A stretch of DNA of 64,000 nucleotides from Ancylobacter sp. WKF20 (GCF_029760895.1 NZ_CP121679.1:1426001-1490000), one strand, 5' to 3'. Shown: positions 1 through 8,912, numbered from the stretch's first letter. Notes: generated by a model from the sequence alone, not told the origin. Numbers and translations: made by a program.

Positions 1-164
1 GCGGCCGCGTCGATCTCGGCGGTCGCGCGCGGCCCCCAGGCATGGATGCCGGAGGGCAGCGCGAGGATCGAGCCGGCCGAGGCCATGCCGGCGAAGTGGA
101 ACCCGCCGCGGCCATAACCGTCGATCGGCACCTGCTGCGGCAGATGAGCGTCGGCCTTGGCCAT
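1..164 (-). CDS. Mth938-like domain protein (DUF498 family), 3' end outside window
   Basis: The first 54 codons are visible, starting at ATG 164-162. The fold is the small Mth938/NDUFAF3-like domain; its precise bacterial role is not established, although the human relatives NDUFAF3 and AAMDC are known. Typical features are an early P-I-D-G-Y-G segment, a G-F-H-F-A-G-M segment and L-P-S-G-I-H-A-W. It lies 38 bases downstream of secF on the same strand, which is its usual position in Alphaproteobacteria, so it is probably the distal gene of the yajC-secD-secF operon. The C-terminal half cannot be judged because the gene runs off the window. Confidence 0.82.
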   Translation of the reverse strand, partial: MAKADAHLPQQVPIDGYGRGGFHFAGMASAGSILALPSGIHAWGPRATAEIDAA

Positions 165-202
165 AAGGGTCTCCCTGCGCGGCGCTGCCCGATGAAGACG
201 CC

Positions 203-1171
203 TCAGGGCGCGAGGCGTTCCGCCTTGGAGTTCGCCGCGTTCTGCGCGTCCTTCTCGGCCTTCTCCGCCAGCGCACGGGTCGACACGCCGAGATAGATCA
301 GCAGCGGCGAGGCGATGAAGATCGAGGTGTAGGTGCCGACCAGCACCACGCCGAACATCATGGTGATGGAGAAGCTGTGGATCGCCCGGCCACCGAACAG
401 CACCAGCGCGAGCAGCGCCAGCGTCACGGTGACATGGGTGATGACCGAGCGCGACAGGGTGGAATTGATCGACTGGTTCAGCAGCTCGTCCGTCGGCATC
501 TTCTTGTAGCGCCGCAGCATTTCGCGGATGCGGTCATAGATGACGATGGTGTCGTTCAGCGAGTAGCCGAGAATGGTCAGCAGCGCGGCGACGCTGGTCA
601 GATCGAAGTCGATCTGGAAGATCGCCATGAAGCCGATGGTCAGCACGATGTCATGGAAGTTGGCGATGGAGGCGCCCAGTGCGAACTGCCACTCGAAGCG
701 GAACCAGAGGTAGATCAGGATGCAGAGCACGGCGAGCATCAGGCCGACGATGCCGTAGCTGAGCAGTTCCTGCGACACGCGCGGGCCCACCACCTCGACA
801 CGGCGATACTCCACGCCCTCGCCGAGCGCGGTGCGCACCTTGCCGACGACGGCCTGCTGGGCCGCCTCGCCGCCCGGCTGCTGGGCGACGCGGATCAGCA
901 CCTCGCCATCATTGCCGATCTCCTGGATCTGCACCTCGCCAAGCTCGAGCGATTCGAGCTTGGAGCGCACATCGCCGATGTTCAGCGTGCTGTTGGGGTA
1001 GCGCACCTCAAGCAGCGTGCCGCCCTTGAAGTCGATGCCGAAATTCAGCCCGACCGTCATGAAGGCGACCAGCGCCACGATCGACAGGATCGCCGAGATC
1101 GGGAAGCTGATGCGCCGGAAGCGCATGAAGTCGAAATTGGTATCGTCCGGTACGATGCGGAGCAGACGCAT
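203..1171 (-). CDS. secF: Protein translocase subunit SecF
   Basis: SecF is an inner-membrane partner of SecD that uses the proton-motive force to help pull preproteins through SecYEG. The 322-residue product has an N-terminal membrane helix near residues 23-45, the diagnostic F-G-I-D-F-K-G-G-T segment just after it, a periplasmic domain, and a five-helix C-terminal block containing Y-S-L-N-D-T-I-V-I-Y-D-R-I-R-E. Length and motifs match the family. The start ATG (1171) has an AAAGG ribosome site about 8 bases upstream. It follows secD by 15 bases and is certainly cotranscribed with it. Confidence 0.97.
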   Translation of the reverse strand: MRLLRIVPDDTNFDFMRFRRISFPISAILSIVALVAFMTVGLNFGIDFKGGTLLEVRYPNSTLNIGDVRSKLESLELGEVQIQEIGNDGEVLIRVAQQPGGEAAQQAVVGKVRTALGEGVEYRRVEVVGPRVSQELLSYGIVGLMLAVLCILIYLWFRFEWQFALGASIANFHDIVLTIGFMAIFQIDFDLTSVAALLTILGYSLNDTIVIYDRIREMLRRYKKMPTDELLNQSINSTLSRSVITHVTVTLALLALVLFGGRAIHSFSITMMFGVVLVGTYTSIFIASPLLIYLGVSTRALAEKAEKDAQNAANSKAERLAP

Positions 1172-1186
1172 GGGCTGTCGCCTTTC

Positions 1187-2785
1187 TCAGATTGGCACGC
1201 GCTGGGGGCGCCGCCAGCGCACCCACATCGCCACCATCAGGCGGGTCAGCGTGAAAGCCGTGAACACGGTGGTGATGATGCCGATGCCGAAGGTGATGGC
1301 GAAGCCACGCACCGGGCCCGAGCCGATATAGAACAGCACCGCCGCCGCGATGAAGGTGGTGATGTTCGAATCGAGGATCGTCGCCAGCGCGCGCGAGAAG
1401 CCCGCGTCGATGGCGGAGATCGCCGACCGGCCCGCCCGCGCTTCCTCGCGGATGCGCTCATAGATCAGCACGTTCGAATCGACCGCGATGCCGACGGTGA
1501 GCACCACGCCGGCAATGCCGGGCAGCGTCAGCGTGGCGCCGAGCATGGCAAGGATGCCGAAGATCATGCCGACATTGATCGCGACCGCCACGACCGCCAC
1601 CACGCCGAACAGGCCGTAGGTCGCGACCATGAACAGGGCGACGGCACCCGCGCCGACCAGCGAGGCGATGACGCCCGCGCGGATCGAGTCGGCGCCGAGG
1701 CCGGGGCCCACGGTGCGCTCTTCCACCACCTGCAGCGGCACCGGCAGGGCGCCGGCGCGCAGCAGGATGGCGAGATCGTTCGCCTGCTGCACGCTGAAGC
1801 TGCCGCTGATCTGGCCCGAGCCGCCGAGGATCGGCTCGCGGATGACCGGGGCCGAGATCACCTTGTTGTCGAGGATGATCGCGAAGGGCCGGCCGACATT
1901 GGCCTGCGTCGCCTCGGCGAAGCGGCGCGCGCCGTTCGTGTTGAAGCGGAAGGTGACGACCGGCTCGCGCGTCGTCGGATCGAAGCTCGGCTGGGCGTCG
2001 GTGAGATCCTCGCCGGCGACGAGCACGCGCTGCTCGATGAGGTAGGGCACCGGCGGCTGGTCTTCCGAATAGAGCACGTCCGTGCCCGCCGGAGGACGGC
2101 CCTGCAGCGCCTGCTGCGCGCTCATCGAGGTATCGACGAGGCGGAAGGTCAGCTTGGCGGTCTGGCCAAGCAGCGCCTTCAGGCGCGAGGGATCCTGAAG
2201 GCCGGGCACCTGCACCTGGATGCGGTCGGCGCCCTGCCGCTGGATCGACGGCTCGGTGGTGCCGAGCTGGTCGATACGCTTGCGGATGATCTCGATGGAC
2301 TGCGACACCGCCTGGATCGTGCGGGACTGGATGCCCGCCGAGGTCGGGGTGATCGTGATGACATCGCCCGAACGCGACACGTCCGTATCCATCTGCCCGG
2401 TCGTCGCCATCGCGCCGCCCAGAGGCTGCGCGAGGGTACGAAGCTGGGTCAGCGCCGCATCGGCGTCCTGTCCCTCGCGGATGCGGATCTGCACGCTGTC
2501 GCCCTGGATGGCGAGGCCGCTATAGCCGACCTTGGCATCGCGCAGCACGCGACGGGCATCGTCGCGGAGCTGTTCGAGCCGGCCCTTGCGCAGCTCGTTC
2601 GCGTCGACCTGGAGGACAATATAGGAACCGCCCTGCAGATCGAGGCCGAGCACGATCTTGCGCTGGAGGAAACGCGGCAGGCTGTCATAGGCGGCCGGCG
2701 GCAGCAGGCTCGGCACGATCATCAGGCAGATGATCGTCGAGAACACCGCAATCGCCAGTGCCTTCCATTTCGAGAAGTAGAGCAT
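1187..2785 (-). CDS. secD: Protein translocase subunit SecD
   Basis: SecD is the large accessory membrane subunit of the Sec translocon. The protein (532 residues) starts with a membrane helix (about residues 8-30), followed by the conserved L-G-L-D-L-Q-G-G-S segment, a long periplasmic P1 region, and a C-terminal six-helix RND-like part with A-V-D-S-N-V-L-I-Y-E-R-I-R-E. No truncation is seen. It lies between yajC (47 bases upstream) and secF (15 bases downstream), the standard yajC-secD-secF operon order. Confidence 0.97.
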   Translation of the reverse strand: MLYFSKWKALAIAVFSTIICLMIVPSLLPPAAYDSLPRFLQRKIVLGLDLQGGSYIVLQVDANELRKGRLEQLRDDARRVLRDAKVGYSGLAIQGDSVQIRIREGQDADAALTQLRTLAQPLGGAMATTGQMDTDVSRSGDVITITPTSAGIQSRTIQAVSQSIEIIRKRIDQLGTTEPSIQRQGADRIQVQVPGLQDPSRLKALLGQTAKLTFRLVDTSMSAQQALQGRPPAGTDVLYSEDQPPVPYLIEQRVLVAGEDLTDAQPSFDPTTREPVVTFRFNTNGARRFAEATQANVGRPFAIILDNKVISAPVIREPILGGSGQISGSFSVQQANDLAILLRAGALPVPLQVVEERTVGPGLGADSIRAGVIASLVGAGAVALFMVATYGLFGVVAVVAVAINVGMIFGILAMLGATLTLPGIAGVVLTVGIAVDSNVLIYERIREEARAGRSAISAIDAGFSRALATILDSNITTFIAAAVLFYIGSGPVRGFAITFGIGIITTVFTAFTLTRLMVAMWVRWRRPQRVPI

Positions 2786-2832
2786 GTCGTTCTTTCCGGC
2801 CGCCCCTCAGGAACGCCCGCAAGAGGTAAGCG

Positions 2833-3171
2833 TCAGGCGGCGCTGTCTTCCTTGGCGGGCTCGCCCTTGGCGCGCACGTCGGAGATCAGGGCACGAAGCT
2901 GGCGGACCTTCACGCCATCGGCGAGCTGAAGCTCGATTTCGGTGTCGTCCACCACGCGGGAGACCTTGCCGATGAGGCCACCGGTGGTCACCACCGTGTC
3001 GCCACGGCGGATGTTCTTCACCAGCTCCTGATGCGCCTTCACCTTCTTCTGCTGCGGACGCAGGATGAGGAAGTACATGATGACGAAAATCAGCACGAAC
3101 GGCAGCAGCGACATCAGCATGTCGGTACCGCCCGGAGCGGCGCCCTGCGCGAAGGCGGGAGTGATGAACAT
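2833..3171 (-). CDS. yajC: Preprotein translocase subunit YajC
   Basis: YajC is a small, single-spanning inner-membrane protein associated with SecDF. The 112-residue product has a hydrophobic helix around residues 18-40 followed by the family hallmark L-R-P-Q-Q-K-K and a basic, soluble tail with R-R-G-D-T-V-V-T-T-G-G. The open frame extends further upstream to 3360, but ATG 3171 is chosen because an AAGGAACC ribosome site precedes it and because the family begins just ahead of the membrane helix. It is the first gene of the sec operon; the promoter should lie in 3172-3399, shared with the divergent ATPase gene. Confidence 0.95.
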   Translation of the reverse strand: MFITPAFAQGAAPGGTDMLMSLLPFVLIFVIMYFLILRPQQKKVKAHQELVKNIRRGDTVVTTGGLIGKVSRVVDDTEIELQLADGVKVRQLRALISDVRAKGEPAKEDSAA

Positions 3172-3399
3172 GTCGGTTCCTTGTCCGTCGAAGAGTGGCG
3201 GGCGGAAGGCCCGGCGGAAGCGGCGCGGACTATACTGACGCGCCTGCCGATTGCAAACGGCGCCGGTGCCCGTTCCGGTCACGGATGGGACAGCATCCAC
3301 GGCCCATAAGTCTTGCGCCATCAGTCCCACGGACGAGTCGCGCCTCGCGCTTGTCCTCACCGGGCCGGCTGGCTATTCCGGGCGGACAAGGAGCCCGCC

Positions 3400-4311
3400 A
3401 TGACCCACGCTTCCGACGCCGCCGCCCCGCCCGATCTCGGCCCGCTGCTCGTGCGCATCGCCGAGGCGCTCGAACGCCTTGCCCCGGCGCCGGCCGCGCG
3501 GGGCGACTTTGAGGTCGCCGACGCCTTTGTCTGGCAGGCGGACGCCCGGCATCCGGCCCCCGTGCCGAAGGTCAGCCGGGTCGAGATGGCCCTGCTCAAG
3601 GGCATCGAGCGCACGCGCGAACAGCTCCTCGACAACACGCTGCGCTTCGCCCGTGGCCTGCCCGCCAACAATGCCCTGCTCTGGGGCGCGCGCGGCATGG
3701 GCAAGAGCTCGCTGGTCAAGGCCGCCCATGCCAGTGTCAATGCGGTGATGGCCAGCGAGGGCAAGCCGCCGCTGAAGCTGGTGGAGATCCATCGCGAGGA
3801 TATCGAATCCCTGCCCGCGCTGATGGCGCTCATGCGCCCCGCGCCGTTCCGATTCGTCGTGTTCTGCGACGATCTCTCCTTCGACGCCGACGACACCTCC
3901 TACAAGTCGCTCAAGGCGGTGCTGGAAGGCGGCATCGAGGGGCGACCGGAGAATGTGCTGTTCTACGCCACCTCCAACCGCCGGCATCTTCTGCCGCGCG
4001 ACATGATGGAGAATGAGCGCTCGACGGCGATCAATCCGGGCGAGGCGGTCGAGGAGAAGGTGTCGCTGTCCGACCGCTTCGGCCTGTGGCTCGGCTTCCA
4101 CAAATGCAGCCAGGACGACTATCTGGCGATGGTGGAGGGCTATGCCGCCCATTTCGCCCTGCCGCTCGACGCCGACACGCTGCGGGCCGAGGCGCTGGAA
4201 TGGGCGACGACGCGCGGCGCGCGCTCGGGGCGTACCGCCTGGCAATATGTTCAGGATGTCGCGGGACGGCTGGGCGTGTCGTTGTCGGAACCGCCAGCCG
4301 CCCCGCGCTGA
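3400..4311 (+). CDS. DUF815-family AAA+ ATPase
   Basis: This is a predicted soluble P-loop ATPase of the DUF815 group, whose cellular task is not known. The 303-residue product carries a Walker A loop G-A-R-G-M-G-K-S-S at about residues 96-104 and a Walker B strand V-V-F-C-D-D-L near 154-160, followed by a sensor-like T-S-N-R-R-H segment. ATG 3400 was chosen over an upstream start (3313) because of the AAGGAG ribosome site about 8 bases before it. It is divergent from yajC and convergent with the LytM gene. It is commonly found beside yajC in related genomes (recalled). Confidence 0.9.
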   Translation: MTHASDAAAPPDLGPLLVRIAEALERLAPAPAARGDFEVADAFVWQADARHPAPVPKVSRVEMALLKGIERTREQLLDNTLRFARGLPANNALLWGARGMGKSSLVKAAHASVNAVMASEGKPPLKLVEIHREDIESLPALMALMRPAPFRFVVFCDDLSFDADDTSYKSLKAVLEGGIEGRPENVLFYATSNRRHLLPRDMMENERSTAINPGEAVEEKVSLSDRFGLWLGFHKCSQDDYLAMVEGYAAHFALPLDADTLRAEALEWATTRGARSGRTAWQYVQDVAGRLGVSLSEPPAAPR

Positions 4312-4348
4312 CCGGCGCCGAGGTCCAAACGTCACGCCGGGTGGGGAA

Positions 4349-4371
4349 CGGCGGAGCGCAACGCTCCGCCG
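4349..4371. terminator. Hairpin between convergent genes
   Basis: A perfect 10-bp stem (CGGCGGAGCG / CGCTCCGCCG) closed by a CAA loop lies midway between the stops of the rightward ATPase gene and the leftward LytM gene. It could act on both strands. It lacks a clear T-tract, so intrinsic termination is probable but not certain. Confidence 0.6.
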
Positions 4372-4386
4372 GAACGGCTCGGCGGC

Positions 4387-5652
4387 TCAGAGGCCGGCGA
4401 GATACTGCGACGGGTCGACCGGCTGCGAGCCCTTGCGGATCTCGAAATGCACCTGCGGCGAGGTCACATTGCCGGTCTGTCCGGCCTTGGCGATCACCTG
4501 GCCGCGCTTCACCGTGTCGCCCTTCTTCACCTCCAGCTCGCTGTTATGCGCGTAGGCGGTGACGTAGCCATCGGCGTGCTTGATCAGCACGAGATTGCCA
4601 TAGCCCTTCAGCTCGCTGCCGGCATAGGCGACGACGCCATCCTCGGCGGCCTTGACCGCCGTGCCTTCCGGCACCGAGACGTTGATGCCCTCATTCTGCT
4701 GCCCGCCCGGCTTCGGCCCGAAGGTCGAGATCACCCGGCCACGGACCGGCCAGCGGAACTGCGTGCCGGAACCGGTGCGCATGTCGTCCGGCGTCTCGGC
4801 CGGCTTCACCGCGGCGATGGTCTGCGGCTTCTCGGTGGTGGCGACCGGCGCCGGGGTGGCGGGAGCGGTCGCAACAGCGGCGGGCTTGGCGGCAACCGGC
4901 GCCGCGGCGACCGGCGCGGGCGCCGGGTGCGGAGCAGCGGCAACGGCGGGGGTCGTCGCGGGCTTGGGCGCGGCGGCGACCGGGTTGGCGGCAGCGGCAC
5001 CGGCGCCCGGAATGGTCAGCGTGCGGCCGATCTGAACCTGCGCGTTGATGTCGAGCCCGTTGGCGGCGGCGAGCGTGCCGCGCGGCACGCCGTAATTGCG
5101 GGCAATGGAGCTCAGCGTCTCGCCGGGCTTCACCACATGGCTGCCGCCGCCGGCGGCGGCCATCTGCGGGGCGCGCGGCGCGGCGGCCTGCGGCGCCAGC
5201 TGCTGGGGCTGCGAGCCATAGAGCGGCTGCGTCGCCGGCACGGGCGCGGCGGCGGGATAGGAGGTCGGCGCGGCGGCGGCAACCGGGTAGTTCGGGGCGG
5301 CGCTGGCGAGCTGGCGCGGCGCGCCATAGGGCGCGGGAGCAGCGGCGGGGGCACCGTAGGGCGAGGGATAGGCGCTGGCGACACCGGCGCCTGCGGGAGC
5401 GGCGAGCGGTGCGGCCGCCACCTGCCCACCGACCGGAGCCCCCATCGGCGCCTGCTGCACGACCCCGGTGGGGGCAGCGGCGACCGAGCCGGTGTAGCTC
5501 GGCGCCCCGGCGCTTGTGGCGAACGGGCTGGCGTTCGGATCGCTGAAGCGACCCGTATCCGAACTGCAGGCGGCAGCCGTGCCACCAAGAAGCGCGACAA
5601 CCGAAAGCCGTATCAGGGAGCTGCTGCCGGAGGCCGTCAAAAAGTTACGCAT
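4387..5652 (-). CDS. LysM-LytM lipoprotein with degenerate catalytic site (NlpD/DipM type)
   Basis: Probably an envelope protein that activates septal amidases rather than cutting peptidoglycan itself. The N-terminus has a hydrophobic signal ending in A-A-A-C, with Cys29 as a likely lipidation site. A LysM domain spans about 171-215, then a long Ala/Pro-rich linker, then an M23/LytM domain at 300-421. In the LytM domain the first zinc motif H-x(3)-D is replaced by N320-E-G-I-N324, and the final H-x-H reads Q400-V-H402, so most metal ligands are missing, as in E. coli NlpD and EnvC. Caulobacter DipM and LdpF are the nearest functional analogues I know. Expression could be separate from upstream pcm, from 5653-5766. 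Confidence 0.88.
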   Translation of the reverse strand: MRNFLTASGSSSLIRLSVVALLGGTAAACSSDTGRFSDPNASPFATSAGAPSYTGSVAAAPTGVVQQAPMGAPVGGQVAAAPLAAPAGAGVASAYPSPYGAPAAAPAPYGAPRQLASAAPNYPVAAAAPTSYPAAAPVPATQPLYGSQPQQLAPQAAAPRAPQMAAAGGGSHVVKPGETLSSIARNYGVPRGTLAAANGLDINAQVQIGRTLTIPGAGAAAANPVAAAPKPATTPAVAAAPHPAPAPVAAAPVAAKPAAVATAPATPAPVATTEKPQTIAAVKPAETPDDMRTGSGTQFRWPVRGRVISTFGPKPGGQQNEGINVSVPEGTAVKAAEDGVVAYAGSELKGYGNLVLIKHADGYVTAYAHNSELEVKKGDTVKRGQVIAKAGQTGNVTSPQVHFEIRKGSQPVDPSQYLAGL

Positions 5653-5766
5653 CTCACCGCACCCGAACGCTAAAACTGTGAGACCGATTAAAACCTCGTA
5701 TAGGTAAACGTCGGCTTAAATCACCGCGCGTTCGGCAACCTTCGCGGCCTTTTCGGGGCAGGAGGA

Positions 5767-6420
5767 TCAAAGCACCGTCGCGATTCCCGGCCGCATCGGC
5801 ACGAAGCGGACATGGCCGAGCTCGCGCCGTTCCAGCCCGCCTGCCGTTCGGGCAAGACGGAGCAGTATCTGGGTATCGTCCGGCGGCCCGACCGGCGCCA
5901 CCAGCACCCCCTCGGGGGCGAGCTGTTCGAGAATCGCGGCGGGGATTTCCTCGACCGCCGCCGACAGCAGGATGCGGTCATAGGGCGCGCGGGCGCCATA
6001 GCCGCGCATCCCATCGGCGATGGCCACCTCGACATTGGAGAGCCCCAGCGAATCGAGCCGGCGCGCCGCCGCGTCCGCCAGCGTGCGGAAACGCTCCACG
6101 CTCACCACCTCGCGCACGATATGGCCGAGGATCGCCGCCGCGTAGCCCGAGCCGGTGCCGACTTCCAGCACGCGATGGCCGGGGGCGAGGTCGAGCGCCT
6201 GCGCCATCAGCGCCACCACGGCGGGCTGGCTGATGGTCTGGCCGCAGTCGATGGGCAGCGCCTGGTCGGCCCAGGCGAGCGGGCGCAGGCCCGCCTCGAC
6301 GAAGCGCTCGCGCGGCACGCGCTCCAGCGCGCTCATCACCGCCCGGTCGCGAATGCCGCGCTGGCGGAGCGCGAGGAGAAGCTGCGCGCGCTCCAGCGCC
6401 TCGTCGGACGCTTCCGTCAT
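5767..6420 (-). CDS. pcm: Protein-L-isoaspartate O-methyltransferase
   Basis: The enzyme methylates L-isoaspartyl residues with S-adenosylmethionine, starting the repair of aged proteins. The 217-residue product has the canonical substrate motif T-I-S-Q-P and the SAM-binding loop V-L-E-V-G-T-G-S-G-Y. ATG 6420 overlaps the surE stop by four bases (ATGA), so the two are translationally coupled; the open frame upstream of this ATG is only a shadow across surE. The surE-pcm pairing is conserved widely in proteobacteria and links nucleotide and protein repair in stationary phase. Confidence 0.95.
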   Translation of the reverse strand: MTEASDEALERAQLLLALRQRGIRDRAVMSALERVPRERFVEAGLRPLAWADQALPIDCGQTISQPAVVALMAQALDLAPGHRVLEVGTGSGYAAAILGHIVREVVSVERFRTLADAAARRLDSLGLSNVEVAIADGMRGYGARAPYDRILLSAAVEEIPAAILEQLAPEGVLVAPVGPPDDTQILLRLARTAGGLERRELGHVRFVPMRPGIATVL

Positions 6421-7184
6421 GGCCGCGCGAAGACCTGGGCGAGCTGCGTCATCATCGGCTCGTCGGTCATGTCGAAGCGCAGCGGCGTCACCGAGATGAA
6501 GCCCTCGTCGAGCGCGTGCAGGTCCGAGCCGTTCACCGTCTCGAAGATGCGCTTCTCGAAGGCGATCCAGTAATAGGGATTGCCGCGCCCGTCCGCCCGC
6601 TCGTCGATGCGCAGCAGGTCCTGGTTGCGCCGGCCCTGCGCGGTCACCCTTATGCCCTTCACCTCGCCCACCGGACGGTTGGGGAAGTTCACATTGACCA
6701 CGATGCCCGGCGGGATGCCGTCCTTCAGCAGCGTGCGCACCACGTCCGGCCCGAAATGCTCGGCGACCGTGTAGGGCGGCGCGCGGCGGGTCTCGAAGCC
6801 ATAGGCCTGCGACAGGGCGACGGAGGGGATGCCGAGCACCGTGCCTTCCATGGCGCCCGCCACCGTGCCGGAATAGCCGACATCCTCGGCGACGTTCTGC
6901 CCGCGATTGACGCCGGAGAGCACGAGGTCCGGCTTGTGGTCCTTGAGGATGTGGCGCACCGCCATGATGACGCAGTCGGTCGGCGTGCCCTTCACCGCGA
7001 AGCGCTTCTCCGCCACCTGCCGCAGCCGCAGCGGGTCGGAGAGCGAGAGCGAATGCGACACGCCCGACTGGTCGGTCTCCGGCGCGACGATCCACACATC
7101 GTCCGAGAGCGCCCGCGCAATATTGGCGCAGGCCTCGAGCCCCGGCGCGTGGATGCCGTCGTCATTCGTGACCAGGATGCGCAT
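6417..7184 (-). CDS. surE: 5'/3'-nucleotidase SurE
   Basis: SurE is a metal-dependent phosphatase of nucleoside 5'- and 3'-monophosphates. The protein begins M-R-I-L-V-T-N-D-D-G, whose paired Asp residues bind the metal, and carries the downstream family segments A-P-x-x-D-Q-S-G-V-S-H-S and L-S-G-V-N-R-G-Q-N. The chosen ATG 7184 is 9 bases after an AGGA site; an in-frame GTG at 7190 would add two residues. It is coupled to pcm by a 4-base overlap. A REP-like palindrome sits just upstream (7209-7298), between it and serS. Confidence 0.96.
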   Translation of the reverse strand: MRILVTNDDGIHAPGLEACANIARALSDDVWIVAPETDQSGVSHSLSLSDPLRLRQVAEKRFAVKGTPTDCVIMAVRHILKDHKPDLVLSGVNRGQNVAEDVGYSGTVAGAMEGTVLGIPSVALSQAYGFETRRAPPYTVAEHFGPDVVRTLLKDGIPPGIVVNVNFPNRPVGEVKGIRVTAQGRRNQDLLRIDERADGRGNPYYWIAFEKRIFETVNGSDLHALDEGFISVTPLRFDMTDEPMMTQLAQVFARP

Positions 7185-7208
7185 GTCCACCTATCCTACC
7201 TGAAACAC

Positions 7209-7298
7209 CGTCATCCCGGCCGAAGCGCAGCGGAGAGCCGGGATCGCTCTCCGCCTTGGATACGATCCCGGATCGGCCTTTGGCCGTCCGGGATGACG
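7209..7298. repeat. REP-like palindromic repeat, copy 1
   Basis: A 90-base intergenic element bounded by perfect 11-bp inverted ends CGTCATCCCGG and CCGGGATGACG. Its right half (from about 7262) is nearly identical to that of the element at 59228-59319, including an inner hairpin CGGCC-TTT-GGCCG. It lies between the start of surE and the stop of serS. Such short palindromic repeats are frequent in intergenic DNA of rhizobia and relatives and carry no gene. Confidence 0.85.
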
Positions 7299-7319
7299 CT
7301 ATCGCTCACACGCCGTCGC

Positions 7320-8771
7320 TCACCCGCCGATCCGCGTCAGCCCGCCCATATAGGGCACCAGCACGTCCGGCACCGTCACCGAGCCGTCCTCGTTCTGGTA
7401 GGTCTCGAGGATCGCCACCAGCGCGCGGCCGACCGCGACGCCCGAGCCGTTGAGCGTGTGGACATAGCGCGGCGCCTTGGCGTCCTTCGCCCGGTAGCGC
7501 GCATTCATCCGGCGGGCCTGGAAGTCGGTGCAGGTCGAGACCGAGGAAATCTCGCGATAGGCGTTCTGGCCGGGCAGCCACACCTCGATGTCGAAGGTGC
7601 GGGCCGAGGCGAAGCCCATGTCGCCGGTGCAGAGCGTCACCACGCGGTGCGGCAGGTCGAGCTTCTTCAGCACGTTCTGCGCGCAGGCGAGCATGCGCTC
7701 CTGCTCGTCCAGCGACGTCTCGGGCGCGCAGATGGTGACCATCTCCACCTTGTTGAACTGGTGCTGGCGGATCATGCCGCGCGTGTCGCGCCCCGCCGAG
7801 CCGGCCTCGGCGCGGAAGCAGGGGGTGAGCGCGGTGAGCCGCATCGGCAGTTCTTCCTCGGAGAGGATGGACTGCGCGACGAGGTTGGTCAGCGGCACTT
7901 CGGAGGTGGGGATGAGCCAGAAATTGTTCGTGTACTCGCCAGCATCAAACCGCTTCATCAAGCGCTGCTGACGTTCGCGACTAAGGGCGAGCAGTTCTTC
8001 CCCACTCAGACGGTCACCTTTTGTCAAAACTATCTGATCTTGGAGGTCAGAGTGGAAGTCTACCCAAAGGCGTTCGAGATCGAAAGCGGCCGCACTAAAC
8101 TGATCCTCGCGGAACTTCGGCAGCTGCGCGGTGCCGAACATCGCCTCGTCCTTCACCAGCACCGGCGGGGCGACCTCGGTGAGGCCGTGCTCGTCGACAT
8201 GGGTGTTGATGAAAAACTGGCCGATGGCGCGTTCCAGCCGGGCGAGCTGGCTCTTGAGCACCACGAAGCGCGCGCCGGAGAGCTTGGCGGCGGCCTCGAA
8301 ATCCATCTGGCCGAGCGCCTCGCCGATCTCGAAATGCTGCTTCGGCGTGAAGGCGTAAGAGCGCGGCGCGCCGACGCGGTCGATCTCGACATTGTCGTGC
8401 TCGTCCTTGCCGTCCGGCACCACCTCAAGCGGCGCGTTCGGAATGGCGGCGAGCTGCGTGTGAAGCTCGGCCTCGGCCGCCTTCACATCTTCTTCCAGCG
8501 CGGGAATATCGGTCTTGAGCGCCCCAACCTCGGCCATCAGCGCGTCGGCCTTGGCGTTGTCGCCGGCCTTCTTGGCGGCGCCGATCTCCTTGGAGGCGGC
8601 GTTGCGGCGGGCCTGAAGCTCTTCCAGCTTCACGATGCCGGCGCGGCGGCGCTCGTCGAGCGCGATCAGCCCGTCCACCAGCGCCTGCGCCTCGCTCTCG
8701 GGCGTACCCCGGCGGGTGAGCGCAGTCACGAGCCCTTTCGGCTCCTCGCGAATCCATTTGATGTCGTGCAT
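7320..8771 (-). CDS. serS: Seryl-tRNA synthetase with an internal insertion
   Basis: This class II enzyme charges tRNA-Ser. The 483-residue product has the N-terminal tRNA-binding coiled coil (about residues 35-110), [10 protein letters not shown] at 211-220, the [10 protein letters not shown] segment at 285-294, motif 2 ([11 protein letters not shown]) and motif 3 ([10 protein letters not shown]). Between the second and third of these lie about 57 extra residues (227-283) that typical bacterial SerRS lacks. The DNA coding for them is about 52% GC against roughly 68% around. The frame stays open and all catalytic motifs are intact, so the enzyme is probably functional. It is in the leftward tatABC-serS-surE run. 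Confidence 0.96.
   Translation of the reverse strand: MHDIKWIREEPKGLVTALTRRGTPESEAQALVDGLIALDERRRAGIVKLEELQARRNAASKEIGAAKKAGDNAKADALMAEVGALKTDIPALEEDVKAAEAELHTQLAAIPNAPLEVVPDGKDEHDNVEIDRVGAPRSYAFTPKQHFEIGEALGQMDFEAAAKLSGARFVVLKSQLARLERAIGQFFINTHVDEHGLTEVAPPVLVKDEAMFGTAQLPKFREDQFSAAAFDLERLWVDFHSDLQDQIVLTKGDRLSGEELLALSRERQQRLMKRFDAGEYTNNFWLIPTSEVPLTNLVAQSILSEEELPMRLTALTPCFRAEAGSAGRDTRGMIRQHQFNKVEMVTICAPETSLDEQERMLACAQNVLKKLDLPHRVVTLCTGDMGFASARTFDIEVWLPGQNAYREISSVSTCTDFQARRMNARYRAKDAKAPRYVHTLNGSGVAVGRALVAILETYQNEDGSVTVPDVLVPYMGGLTRIGG
7923..8093 (-). other. Low-GC in-frame insertion inside serS
   Basis: About 171 bases encode residues 227-283 of SerRS. By hand count the segment 7921-8100 is 93 of 180 G or C (52%), well below its flanks, and it uses AT-ending codons rarely seen in neighbours. 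The encoded peptide is charged and likely helical (for example [13 protein letters not shown]). It sits before catalytic motif 2, in a position where bacterial SerRS normally has a short loop. Exact borders are approximate. Confidence 0.75.
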
Positions 8772-8850
8772 GGACGTCTCGCTTTCGCGTCTGATCGGCC
8801 CTGTGGCCCGTGCCGCAGGGGACTACCCAATGACGGCGCCGCCGACAAGG

Positions 8851-8895
8851 GCGGCGATCAATCGGGCGGCGATCAAACGGGCACGGATCAAACGC
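8851..8895. repeat. Three 15-base tandem repeats
   Basis: Three consecutive 15-base units (GCGGCGATCAATCGG, GCGGCGATCAAACGG, GCACGGATCAAACGC) occupy the gap between the tatC stop and the serS start. The first two differ at one base. No gene overlaps them. Function is unknown; they may reflect simple slippage expansion. Confidence 0.8.
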
Positions 8896-8912
8896 GGCGC
8901 GCGGGATGCCCC

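Noticed and set aside
377..2929. An 850-codon open frame on the + strand opposite secD and secF
   Set aside because: It is rich in His, Asp, Arg and Ala with no domain, and is a by-product of high GC opposite a certain gene pair.
7320..8771. Assembly error or frameshift in serS
   Set aside because: The frame is open throughout and the extra segment keeps all motifs in phase, so a real insertion is more likely than an error.
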